This document shows positions 1-11,900 of a stretch of 64,000 nucleotides of DNA, one piece after another. The position numbers were made by a program, and so were the translations under genes. Origin of the DNA: Vanessa cardui (Eukaryota; Arthropoda; Insecta; Lepidoptera; Nymphalidae); contig NC_061129.1 of NCBI RefSeq assembly GCF_905220365.1, positions 4,526,803-4,590,802 of the forward strand. The letters are read 5' to 3'. How positions within the stretch are numbered: the first letter of the stretch is position 1; each line of letters opens with the position of its first letter. Under the pieces are notes generated by a model. That model saw only the letters and a list, made by a program, of their open reading frames with translations, was not told where the DNA came from and did not search any database.

Positions 1-231
1 CATCACCCATAGACAATGACGCTGTAAGAAATATTAACTATTCCTTACATCGTCAATGAGCCACCAACCTTGGAAACTAAGATGTTATGTCCCTTGTGCC
101 TGTAGTTACACTGGCTCACTCACCCTTCAAACCGGAACACAACAATACTGAGTACTGTTATTTGGCGATAGAATAACCGGTGAGTGGGTGGTACCTACCC
201 AGACGGGCTTGCACAGAGCCCTACCACCAAG
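1..231 (+). repeat. Lepidopteran dispersed repeat family R2, copy cut by window edge
   Basis: Matches the copies at 34507-34745 and 58187-58444 and the inverted copy at 62266-62529. Shared landmarks are GACAATGACGCTGTAAGAAA, ACACTGGCTCACTCACCC, ACCGGAACACAACAATA, and an end at GCCCTACCACCAAGG. The 5' part (GTTGGCGGACGAGC) lies left of position 1. I see no coding capacity. It is probably a SINE or other non-autonomous element; its class is not certain. Confidence 0.85.
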
Positions 232-352
232 GTTCTTCTGGGTAGAATCTATTTTAAATTCAAATATTTTCTATTTTAAATTTTCTTTCCATAGTGTAAT
301 ATGACGATTCATAACTGTTTTTATGAGTATACATGAATAAAGAATATTTTGC
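225..352 (+). repeat. Degenerate jockey/CR1-like 3' tail
   Basis: It contains TTCTTCTGGGTAGAATCTA, then a diverged middle, TGACGATTCATAA, and a closing AATAAA (337-342) followed by a T-rich end. These landmarks match the better copy at 25208-25352. It abuts the end of the R2 repeat. Confidence 0.6.
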
Positions 353-1220
353 TTTTAATTAAATTGATCAATACTAAACGAGAGGTGGCATTGATTCACT
401 AACCAAAATACCCGTAATCCGTTAATTGAAAACGATACCTGTACAATTTTAACTTTATTTCAAACCACAGACGCGTATATTTGTGATTTTACAACTTATT
501 ATTTTATTCAAATAATAATAGACAGTCTCTGTATAATCGGTATTTTAAGAAGATTAAATTAAAGTTACAATTTCTTTCTGATTAATTACTAGCCGGGTTA
601 AATGAAGAAACTACGACGAAGGAAGAAATAAGCACAAACAACAGTACGCAAATCAGTCGTAAATATGAACAAATTTTGTATTTTAATAAACAAATAGATT
701 TGATTTTGCATGCATTTTGAATCGCGAATTGGAATGTTTACTTTACATATTACGTCCATAATTCTTCAACCTAACAACCTTATGCAAATTATGATTTGAC
801 ATGAAATAATATCTAATATTAACACAAACAAACTGCCACAGAGATAAATCACGCATACTAAAACCCATGTAATATTTACAAATCTATAAAATAGACAAGT
901 CGAAACGAGTTACGAAACCAGATGACATAATATACTATTATGAACCAAGACAAAGGTAATCACAATAATGACTCACGATACATTTAATGCCAGCGGTTCT
1001 CAAAAGTCGAAAACTCCCTTTATAACTTTAGTATTCTGTTGCGCTGAACAAAAACTATACATTATATGCCCCAAAAAATCAGAAATTCCTTACAATAACC
1101 GACCACATTTTTAATTATACATTTTATTGTATTAATTTACCAAATAAACGACCAAAGAAACGACTGGTGGATTGTGTGAAAGAAGTTATGGTTAGAAAGA
1201 ATGTTACTTGTTATATGACG

Positions 1221-1300
1221 TCCGAAAAGTATGGAAGGAGAAGACATTCTGCGCCGACCTCAAACGAAATTGGGATAAGGGCAGGAGGATGATGGTTGTA
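1221..1300 (+). repeat. RTE-like non-LTR retrotransposon 3' end
   Basis: Contains AGTATGGAAGGAGAAGACAT, GCGCCGACCTC and TTGGGATAAGGGCAGGAGGA ending in GATGATGG. This is a common 3' terminus of RTE-type elements in Lepidoptera, with a short tandem-repeat tail. Related pieces occur at 40202-40315 (minus) and 63023-63082 (plus). Only the 3' remnant is present, as is usual for 5'-truncated copies. Confidence 0.7.
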
Positions 1301-1699
1301 TTTATTTACAAAATGTATGATATGTATGTTTCAGTGTTACTCTTGTAAAAGAAAATTTCCTAGTTTTTTTTAGGATAATGTTTTTAATAGTATTAAAGTC
1401 GTTTGAGAACCACTGGCGTAAGGAACTACAAAGCCTAATATCCTATTCTACTACAAATAGTAGCCAGATTCCAACAAAGGAACATATTAGATCCTTTTAT
1501 AATTCAGCAACACACGCGATACGGTGATCACGGTTACATTGATTGCGCTATTTAAGCAATAAATAAACGAATTTATCCTTGATACAAATACGATGTGAGT
1601 CACAAGTATAACACTTAATACAATTAATATACATTAATCGCTGTCGAAATATAGTCCTCGGCAATATTTATAGAGCGATATGAGCATTATAATTATGTA

Positions 1700-1925
1700 A
1701 CTAGCGACCCGCCTTGGCTTCGCACGGGTACTTGATATCTATCATATTATGACAAAATAACATAAAATCATTATAAATTGTAGTATACGTGTTATTGTGA
1801 TGTATAGCTTATTTTACTGGAAAATTTCATCCATATCAGTTCAATAGTTTTTTCGTGAAAGAGTAACAAACAAACGACATCCATCCTCAAAAACTTTCGA
1901 ATTTATGATAAAAGTATGTAAGATT
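1700..1925 (+). repeat. RTE-like non-autonomous 3' fragment (GACCCGCC...GGCTTCGCACGGG type)
   Basis: Starts ACTAGCGACCCGCCTTGGCT, and has the characteristic TGTTATTGTGATGTATAGCT and GTGAAAGAGTAACAAACAAA blocks before a degenerate 3' end. Its second half matches the copy at 8500-8949, and its first bases match the copy at 5824-6086. Confidence 0.7.
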
Positions 1926-2814
1926 GGAAACACGCCTTTACTAACGAATGAAAAATATTGCATACATTGAAAAAAAAAATCGAATAACTGGTCGCTTTCA
2001 ATCTGGTCCGCGAGATTTTGCTATTATGAACAAATCATACATTTATCATACTTTTGCGTTATGCGTTATGCTTGCTGAATTCTCTGCAAGATTATTCTGC
2101 GCAAGACTCCACCAGATGTGCGTAAACCCTAGAGGGCACTTTTAATTTCACAAGTGTTCTTTCGTTTTACAAGTGTATCGTGTCAATTAAACGTGCTGCT
2201 GCCACACGTGCGACATGTCGATTATACCGAGGAGAACCATCATGAATTAAATTACTTTTACGCTATACAAATTCTAGAGTACCTACTCACATAATATAAT
2301 CAAAAACTAATTATTTATAAAATAAATACGTGTCGTTTCGAAATGTCCATGGCAAAAAATCGAATCAATCACATAAATTCTACGATGTTAACAAAATAAT
2401 AACATATGATAAATACTAATTTACATAGTACAGTGAATTATAAAAATATACGAAAATATAATACTCTAGAAATTGCATAATTTAATAACGTTACGTAATT
2501 AGGTACTAATTAGACAACAATAACATACAATTCATTTAGAAGGATAAATCGATTTTATTAAATAGGTAATTATCTAACTACACTTGTCATATCTATACGC
2601 CTGTTATTATACTTGGTCGTATTATTGATACCAATATTCAAATTCCCATTATAAATTTGTCACTAATGAAATTAAAGTATGTAGATCGAGCAGTTTTACG
2701 TCATTCGAATGAATCGAAATGGATTTCTGTGATCGAAAACGTCGGTAACGTTGTATGTAGGTGCGATGTGTTCAAATATCAAATAAGACGGTTAGATGTT
2801 TGCAATGTACTCAC

Positions 2815-2960
2815 GAATCCGAATTCTCCGACTCAGTTTCGCTCTCCTCGCTCCTCTGCGCCTTCCACTTCTTATACCTATCAATAAGATCCATTAAATA
2901 CGAATTCTTCTTAGCCTTCCTGATGAACTGAAATTTTAACAACTCTTTCGCTGTCGGCCT
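2815..2960 (-). CDS. GckIII: GckIII coding exon 5: end of kinase domain and acidic linker
   Basis: This 146-base exon follows acceptor TACGTTACAG|AGG. It encodes RPTAKELLKFQFIRKAKK, then NSYLMDLIDRYKKWKAQ, then the Ser/Glu/Asp linker SEESETESENSDS. It ends in phase 2 at donor TC|GTGAGT (2814-2809 on the plus scale). RPTAKELLK is the conserved end of the GCK kinase C-lobe, and YLxDLIDRYKKWK is the family's post-kinase helix. It was found from splice sites and homology. The next exon is not visible between 1 and 2808, so it is probably outside the window. Confidence 0.95.
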
Positions 2961-5900
2961 CTGTAACGTAGAAAATATCATTTATAAAAAACATATAGTA
3001 TTATAAATATCTTATTAATTAGTTAATTAATATTATTTCTGACTTTTAATGTTTCATTTGCAATGAGTAGAAATAGAAATATAAATAGCAATGTCATTAT
3101 CTTGCTCGTATGAATGTTAAGTATTATATATGAAATACTATATAGATCGTATACTACGTTTTATATGTAAGTAGCGTCTCACTAAAGAGGGCAATATCCC
3201 TAGAATTACATTGTCATTCAAACCTACGATCAATCACTAATCGATCACAGATAACGGACGCACTTACATTTTCGGGGTCTTTATTCAGGCACGCCTCGAC
3301 GAACTCTTTGAACGGTTTCGAGTAACTGCCGGTCAGCTGAGGGGGGTTGTTTTTGGGTATGAGGAATAGCACTCTCATGGGATGAAGTTCGGAGTTGGGG
3401 GGTTCGCCTTTCGCTAGTTCTATTGCTGTGATTCCAAGCGACCATATGTCGGCTTTGCTGTCGTAACAAGACTGTTTGATCACTTCAGGCGCCATCCAGA
3501 AGGGCGTGCCGACGAAAGTGTTACGCTTGCTCGTTGTATTCGTTAGTTGGCCCGCGACACCTGCAAATATCATATATATTTTGTTACATATAAATATTTG
3601 ACTATTTAATTTACCCTTTAACTATCATTGTAATGAAAAATTCAATACGAAAACCAGTTCAACTTGTCCAGATAATCGAAATTACCAATGAATATGTAAT
3701 GCCGTTTAAACTATTGTTTAATTAAAATGTTAATTCTCACTTAGATAAAAATCCTATACTAAAAATTGGACGATTAAGACGTTTCTATTTAAAGCAAAAG
3801 TTTAAATCTAAAACAGACTTTACTATATAAATCTTTAGGTCGAAAATACTAAATTTAAAATATCTTCCACTTTCGAGGTCAAGTAACAACAAAATGACGT
3901 AAATACGCCCCTTGAGAGGTTAGTGTTTGAGATATTCCTGAAGGTACAAGACCACTTTGGCACTCGTCGTACACAGACGACGGCACTCTAAATGTCTCAT
4001 CCTCCTCTCGACATAATATAATAAGTTCTTGGAAATATACATAACGTTTTACGTCACCAGCGAAAACTTGAGTACATTTAGCGTTGACTCCGATGCACAT
4101 ACAGTAAGGCAAACGGTTCAAATATTGAATGTTGGCTCCAAGCCAGCCAGTATAGAGATGGTTTACTTAGCCAGTCGTCTCTGGTTTAACCTACCCATGC
4201 GAACAAATAATTTTATATCGAACAATATGTGGTATTGCAGACGCTAAAATATTTGGGGAAATATAAATACAATACTAAAATACTATATATGTGCATAAAA
4301 CTATAACTATGCGACACGACAAGAATCATATGTGATTAACCACTCTATATGAAATATAACAACATGAAGCCTTCGAAATATAAAAGAAAGATATGATTGA
4401 CGTATATTATGTCCCGGTGGCAGGGCTTTGTCCGCGAGACAGGTCCATCTGAGTCCCACCCACGCTTTATTTATCCTACTGACAAACATAAACAATAACA
4501 GACCTTAGTTGAAGGCACATTGTGTAAGAATATGACCACTCAGGATTACCACTGTTCAAATCAAAATCAATAATTTAAAAAGAACCGATTATGTAAACTT
4601 AGTATTCGTTATAGAATTATTTTAAATGCTAACAAAAAACTAAACTATAATAATTTAAAATACGCAAGAGGCAAATGACAAAGAATTATTTTGATAATTC
4701 ATATAAATTCGTATATATTAAGAAATTACATATTCCAAATCACTGTTAGACTGTAATAAATCTAATGGAAATCGTTACAAATAAAACAAGCAGTATACCA
4801 AATATTTGTTTAAGTAAAAAAAAACCATACTAAAGAATTTATCTTTGTCTTAAAAAAGAACGAGCAGAGATTCCATACCATATGAAATATATCAGGGTTA
4901 TCTTTTTCAAACATCTCTTATTTTCAACGTAGAACGCAGTTGGAATGAAAATAATCAAAAGTTTTTTCACGATATCAGTCTGAATATCTACGTGGGAAAC
5001 ATTGATAACGTTTATCTAATAATCCATAAAACCTACGATAAATCTGACAGGACTCAAACGAACGATAATGACGAGACAATTTAATAGTGTTGTGAGGTGC
5101 GCCCGTCCATCAAACGATATCACTTACATTAATATAGAAACAAATATTGACAGATTCATGTTCAAGGCTGAACCTAATGACGGGCTAATACAAGAACTAA
5201 TTGGCCGTTTCTCTCTTATACTATAGTAGTAGTAGTTATTCATATATGATATTTATGAACTATTCTATATTTATTATGTATAGAAAGTAGTAACGTTCAA
5301 TTACTTGCTTCGTCACTGTTTGTAGAGCCAGACGTAGCTTAATTTGAATGATGCAATATGGTTTATTTTTTTCAGAATATTATTATATCTTCCTGATAAG
5401 AACTCAGACTGAAGACCGGCAAATAGCTTTCGTCAATAGAATGTGACATTTGAAAAACAAAATTTAACAGACAGGCAAAGCAAACCAGTTCAGTTCAAGC
5501 GGTTAAGTTAGCCGTAGGTTAAAATAATAATTAATTAATAAAATAAAATTCAAACCTAACGTAGTATACGCAGAATTGTACTTATATTGTTATAGAGAGA
5601 CAATAAGACTTTCGCGGATCGTTCATAGAACAGTGATATTACGAATTCATAAAATAAAGTGATTGTACTCTAAAACAATTACGATCTATGAAAACTATTA
5701 AAGTTAGCGTGTCACGCGATGTCACTCTCCGGGGAGCTCGTTCGAAACAAACTGATAAGAATAAAAAAAAAATTCAAATATCGGTTACTATATAAAGCCT
5801 AAATTATTTATTTCATACAATACTGGCGACCCGCCCCGGCTTCGCACGGGAGCAATGCAGACACTAAATATACTATAGAATTTGATTAATTTACATATCA

Positions 5901-8900
5901 CATTAGAAACTTCTAAAATTATCAGTGTTTCTTTACCATATTGTCCATGTATTGTATACAAAACCTTCCTCTTGAATCACTCTATCTATTAAAAAAATCG
6001 CATCAAAATCCGTTGCGTAATTTTAAAGATCTAAGTATACATAGAGACAGACAACGGTAAGCGACTTTGTTTTATACAATGTAAAGAAAATATGACTAAC
6101 TACCCGTCCCGGCTCCACACGAGTACAATAAGGTTCTGTATACAACGTTTAGAACGAACATAAAAAGAAAAATTACTGTTTTTCTGGCAACATTTTTTTT
6201 TCTATTTTTATATACATTTTTCATGTATATAAACTTTCCTCTTGAATCAACCCGATGAAAACCGTATTGCGTAGTTTAAAAGATCACAACGTAAAGATGG
6301 CGGGTGGCGACTTTGTTTTATACAAAGAGAGAATGCAGAGATGTACAAATGTCAATCCCCTCATGTCAAGCAGGTTTAAAGGTTATTCTGTCACTCTACT
6401 CTAGTAACGGTTGGTCGGTTAGTAACAGTTGTGGCAGAATTAATTTCAATAAGTTCTTGCCTTCTCGATAATTTCATTCACGATATGTAACTTTCACATA
6501 AATAATGATGAACAAAAAAATTTGAATATAGCGTGTTCAAATCTGCTCTCAAGTATTTCTATACACTTGGTAATATCGTCTGTTTATATTATGTAAACTA
6601 TATGTGTGTATGTACTCATGTATATGTGTCAAGTACGGTATACATATCCTCTAACCTAAGTTTATTTAAAATTTTTCAAAGACTTGAAATCTCGGCACAA
6701 CTCAAAATTTGGAAAAATAGATAAAAACTAAATGGTTTTGTATATTTAAGAAAATACAAGTCGGTTTTAATGTAGTCCTTCGCTTTTGGTGCCAGCAAAT
6801 ACACATTTTGATTACATAAAAAATATAAAATCAATCATCAAACTAGTGAATAAGTCACTATACAAAATATTTTCATCAAAACAACCGGCTCTAACATTTC
6901 TCTGAATAAAGAATACAACTAAAAAATTAACTAAAATAAAACCAAATATCCAAAAGCCTAGGAATTACCTATATTGAAACGACACAAAAAGTATGAAAAC
7001 CGAAGTCAGTTATAATACCGGAGAAGTTCTATAACGTGATACTCAAAAAAACGGACACTAAAATTCAATAGTAAGGATAGAATCACAAATTTTGAACTAT
7101 TGAATTTTTGAGAAAGACTATACTAGTAGCATCTTAATATAATTGATTGTTTTCATAAGTAAATATTACGGTACTAAGTAGTTAATTATATACAAGCGCA
7201 TTTAATTCACGCTCGTCTTCGTTAACAATAGTCTAAAATTTAAACAGATTAAAATTCGAAGCGCAGCAAAGTACTTAAACAATAACATTATTAACTATAA
7301 CCTCCGAAACGCGCTGCATCTTCTACTATATTGTTTTCAGTAAGAAAGGATCAAAAATAATTTCTCGTCATATATTACAACATCAGCCTACAATTTTCCC
7401 ACTGCTGGGTTAAAGCTTCTTCTCCCTTTGAGGAGTAGGTTCAAAACATATTAAGCCATGCTGTTCCAATGCGGGTTGGTGGAATACACATGTGGGAGAA
7501 CTTCTATGAAATTAGACACATGCAGGTTTCCTAACGATGTTTTCCTTCACCACCGAGCACGAGATGAATTATAAACACAAATTAAGCTCATGAATATTCA
7601 GTGGCGCCTGCCTGGATTTGAACCCGTAATCATCGGTTAAGATTTAAGCTATCTATCCACTAGGCCGCTCGGCTCTTATATTAATATAGATTTAATACAA
7701 CAAACACTTATGTATAAGCCTTCACGTAGTCGCTACGTTTGAAATCTTTTCCGAATAGTTGTTCAAGCGTGCCGCATCGAGTTTACGCAATAATATAATA
7801 AAACCGATCACGTCCGATATGGAATCCCAGTACAATAACGATATTGCTACCGTACGAGAAGTTTTAAAGGAGTGGTAAATAATATGGCGAAACTATTATA
7901 TTGAAATAAGACTTTATCACAAGATTACTTTAGAGTGCAACGATTATGACGTCAACTGACTTTATCACTGTCATATTATGTCATGAAATACAATGATTTT
8001 AAAACTATTTTACTCTCTTACTATTTTACTCTTTTTATACTCTACTATATTAACTCATCCCGGCACCGCACGTGTAGAGGAAGAGGCCTAGGCCTATATT
8101 AGCAGACAGATATACAAAGAAAATAGTTTTTTTTGACACGTGAGAGCATCAAGCTAGGTGCAGTGACGGCATACGAAAAATGACGTAAGAGATTAGTTTG
8201 TAGTTAATCGCTCATTGGCACGAACTAAGAGACCTATGGCCCAGCAGACGAACACGGGCTGATGGTAATTACACAAATTAAATAAATATTAACACCCGAT
8301 GTTATATTAATTGTTCCGAAAATAAATATTTGGTTTTACGTTTTCATAATTATAAAATTTAACTAAATTCTTATATTCCTGTTCTTTTTTTAAATCTCAT
8401 TTTAACGATTAAATTTGGTATCCTATATGAGAAAAATGTCAAACAAGATTCGCAAACCAAACTAAGCGGCTTGCTTTTCTCAAGGGACAATCATATTGGT
8501 TACTAGCTTTTGCCCGCGACTTCGTTCGCGTGGACTTCAGGTTCGTCCCGTCTAGTCTAGTAATCGCTTAAAATCGCTTCGTAAATAAGCCATTATTTCT
8601 CGTACAAAATAAAGGATAAAAATGGTTATTGTGGGTTATTCCTAAGAGATAAACATATAACATCAGGGACTTTTTTGTAGACCTTTTTAAGTTGTACAAT
8701 ACTGTAGTACATTGTTTTGATCTACCTTGTAGGATTCAGTCAGCGTTTGCAATGTAAGCGCAAAAAATGTGTTTTTTACGACCTCACATTAGAAACCTCA
8801 AAAATTGTAGCCTATGTGTTATTCTGATGTATAAGCTATATTGTGGTAAAGTTTCATTCAAATCCATTCAGTAGTTTTTACGTGAAAGAGTAACAAACAT

Positions 8901-11900
8901 CCATACATCCATACTTACAAACTTTCGCCTTTATAATAGTAAGTAGGATCTCAATACTACAAATTGAACTAGACCAAAAACTACCGCAGCAATAATTTTC
9001 CGAGGTCGCCACAAAAACACTACAGCAAACCTTTTTTTATCTGTGACAAAAATATACTCTACATATCAGCGAGTATAATCTAGTGTATGGGTTGCGGTTT
9101 CAATTTCCACCGGTTGTAAATACATACATGTACGCGAAACCAACGTTTGTCGCGGTTCGGTCACATTATCTACATTCCCGTTACTGTTATACATGAAAGG
9201 GGGAAAGTGCAGCGTTGTTTGTTAACTGGTTTTCATCCAATTTACGGTGTTGATTCTAACTTTGCATTAAAGAGAAATTTTATACATATCTATATTGACA
9301 TTGCACGTTACAATTAAACCTGTATTGAGTTTGATTGTATGCCTTTTTGTTTTGAATTGAATGCATGTTCTTTTCATCACTTATAACCAACGCACGAGCA
9401 AATGGGCTACCTAACGGATAGTAGCTATGCTCATAGACATGAAAATACATGAATACGCACACTATAAAACTAAAATATTATTTACATAAGGACACTAAAT
9501 CTGTTGTGGCACAATGGTTGCAGAAGCCCCGCCGCATCACATTAATGATTAAAGCAATAAATCCATAATCTTATATGAAGTCGTTTGCAAATTATTAAAA
9601 ACCTATTAGAGCCAAGATGACACAATGGAAAGAACACGTTGTTTTAAGATTTCAATCGAATATTGCGGGTTTGAATTCACGCTATAGCGTTTTAATTTAT
9701 GTTTATACCATTCATCTCGTGTCTGACTATGAAGGCAAATATTAACAAGAAAACTCCTTATATCGGATTTTATTATCGGATATATTGCATTTTATGTTAA
9801 TTCATTAAATTGTAACTATTGACGAAAAAATTAAATCAAATTTCACAATCAAAAATCAAGTATACGATTGTCTTTTTTTAATGACTTTCAGATTGTTTTT
9901 TAATTTGAAGGTTTTTAAAAGACCTTCGATATATGAACGCCAGTTTAAGTAATTAATACGCAAAACATATACTCGTTCGATTTGAAAGCGATTGAACTCT
10001 ATCGAGAATACGATCGAAACCAATTTTCCTAATAAAAGAATTGTAATTAAAGTATCGGAACATTATTAACTTTGTGTTTGTTTTGTTTAGAAAGTCCCTA
10101 TATTGTACCCACAGTACAATATAGGGACTTTCTAAGACCAACCGTTTAATGCAAATTATATATAACTACATATGTTTGATTTTGACGAAGGCTGTTATTT
10201 AATCACTAGCTAACATAAACAATAGAACCAAAAACAAAGATAATATTGGTGTTTATTATTCATCTCGTACCAACGTCGCTAGGTAGGTAATATGTTTGAT
10301 AAAATTTGCCGAATAAGTGCATGGACATTAACCAGAAACTTCACTGCATTTACAAATATGGATTTGTAAATGCAGTGAAGTTTCTGGTTAGTGGTAGCTG
10401 GATACCTTCCACTTAGCAGGAGCGATTGGGTCTCCAAGAGATTTTCGCTCGGAGAAATTTATATATAGGGGCTTCAATATACTTTATTAACTAGATTCAA
10501 ATTTTGTTTACTCACCGAAATCAGCTAATTTGACATCTCCCATCTCACTGAGCAGTACGTTTGCTGCTTTTATATCTCTGTGCAGCTTCCTCTCAGAGTG
10601 TAGGTAGTCGAGACCGCGCAGTACCTCACGAAGGATCACTGCGATGTGCATCTCTTCGAAGCTCCCGGCCTTCATGAGGTCTAACGCGGACCCCCCGCCG
10701 AGGTATTCCATTATAATCCATAATTTTGTTCCCTGGAAAAAAAAAACAATATTCATTAGATAAATATAAATCTAGGATTTTAAACTAACATGGTTATTTT
10801 TATTATTAAAGTTATTAATTTCGGGATATTTACCATGTTTTTTATTTTTGTTCGGTGGAGCTCGATATTTCGACATTGTCTACGAATGTCTTGTTCACGA
10901 GACTGAAGTGTGCGGGTAGATGCTGATAATGTTAGAGGTGTCCGTATCGAACTACCTCCTTTCTTGTACGTTATCAGCATCTACCCGCACACTTCAGTCT
11001 CGTGAACAAGACATTCGTAGACAATGTCGAAATATCGAGCTCCATCGAACAAAAATAAAAATATGGTAAATATCCCGAAATTAATAACTTTAATAAATAT
11101 AAATCTTTTACCAAAGAATAATCAATAAATTTTATATAGACCTCGTGCGGCAAAGATAACAAATCCACCCTTGGGCATAGAGTTACTTTTGTTCAAGTTA
11201 ATTGCAGATGATATATAAACATCGCCATGGGACCTGACTTAATTCCATTTTTGGTACGTAATCATGTATATTTGTATCGTATTACTTCCATCGTATGATC
11301 TTAATTGAATATATACATATTAATTATTGATAACCCTCAGCTAGTTATAATGTAATCTTTATTATGTTACAATACAAACATTCGTCGAGTTATCGTCCGT
11401 AGTACGCATTAACCTTGACATTTTCGCAAGTTTCTTGCGTAAATGCCACCGACGCCCTTCGTAGCGAGTATATCGTATCATATGTTATTATAGTTGATTG
11501 TCAGCTAATATACGAAAATTATATTCTACTTGCAAAAACTTCCGAACGTCGTATCGTCCTGTGTTGTTATACCTATTGTCATGGCGATCGGTTAAACGAT
11601 ATATGTATTCATTTCGAGTTTCGAGTCGAGATGGCCCAGTGGTTAGAACGCGTGCATCTTAAACGATGATTGCGGGTTCAAACTCAGGCAAGCACCGCTG
11701 TTTCATGTGCTTAATTTGTCTTTATAACTCATCTCGTGCTCGACGAAGGAAAACATCGTGAGGAAACCTGCATGTGTTTAATTTCATCGAAATTATGCCA
11801 CATGTGTATTCCACCAACCCGCATTGGAACGGCGTGGTGGAATATGATCCAAACCTTCTCCTCAAAGAGAAAGGAGGCCTTTAGCCCAGCAGTGGGAATT

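Larger units (their letters stand above)
1..2814 (-). other. GckIII intron 5 (partial), repeats only
   Basis: Sequence downstream of exon 5 in the gene's direction. I looked on the minus strand for the C-terminal GckIII region and found no convincing exon. It is AT-rich and contains four recognisable repeat pieces (1-231, 225-352, 1221-1300, 1700-1925). The remainder, about 353-1220, 1301-1699 and 1926-2808, shows nothing I can assign. Confidence 0.7.
3561..10515 (-). other. GckIII intron 3 (about 7.0 kb), repeat-bearing
   Basis: Bounded by donor GTGAGT at 10515-10510 and acceptor TTTGCAG at 3567-3561. It carries RTE-like fragments, SINE copies and two short perfect hairpins, listed separately. 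The stretches 3568-4410, 4471-5823, 6331-7059, 7677-8224, 8950-9608 and 9756-10086 show no gene or repeat I can name. Small open frames there have no family resemblance. Confidence 0.85.

Noticed and set aside
1..2808. Search for the C-terminal GckIII exons
   Set aside because: No minus-strand frame with adequate splice sites and family-like sequence was found; only repeats are recognisable.
7060..7108. Stem-loop with 13-bp arms (AAAATTCAATAGT) and a 23-base loop
   Set aside because: The arms are AT-rich and short, so a match of this kind is not surprising in DNA of this composition.
11626..11720. tRNA-like head with a B-box (GGGTTCAAACTC)
   Set aside because: This is the 5' part of a SINE. 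It cannot fold as a standard cloverleaf with a paired acceptor stem, so I do not annotate a tRNA gene.
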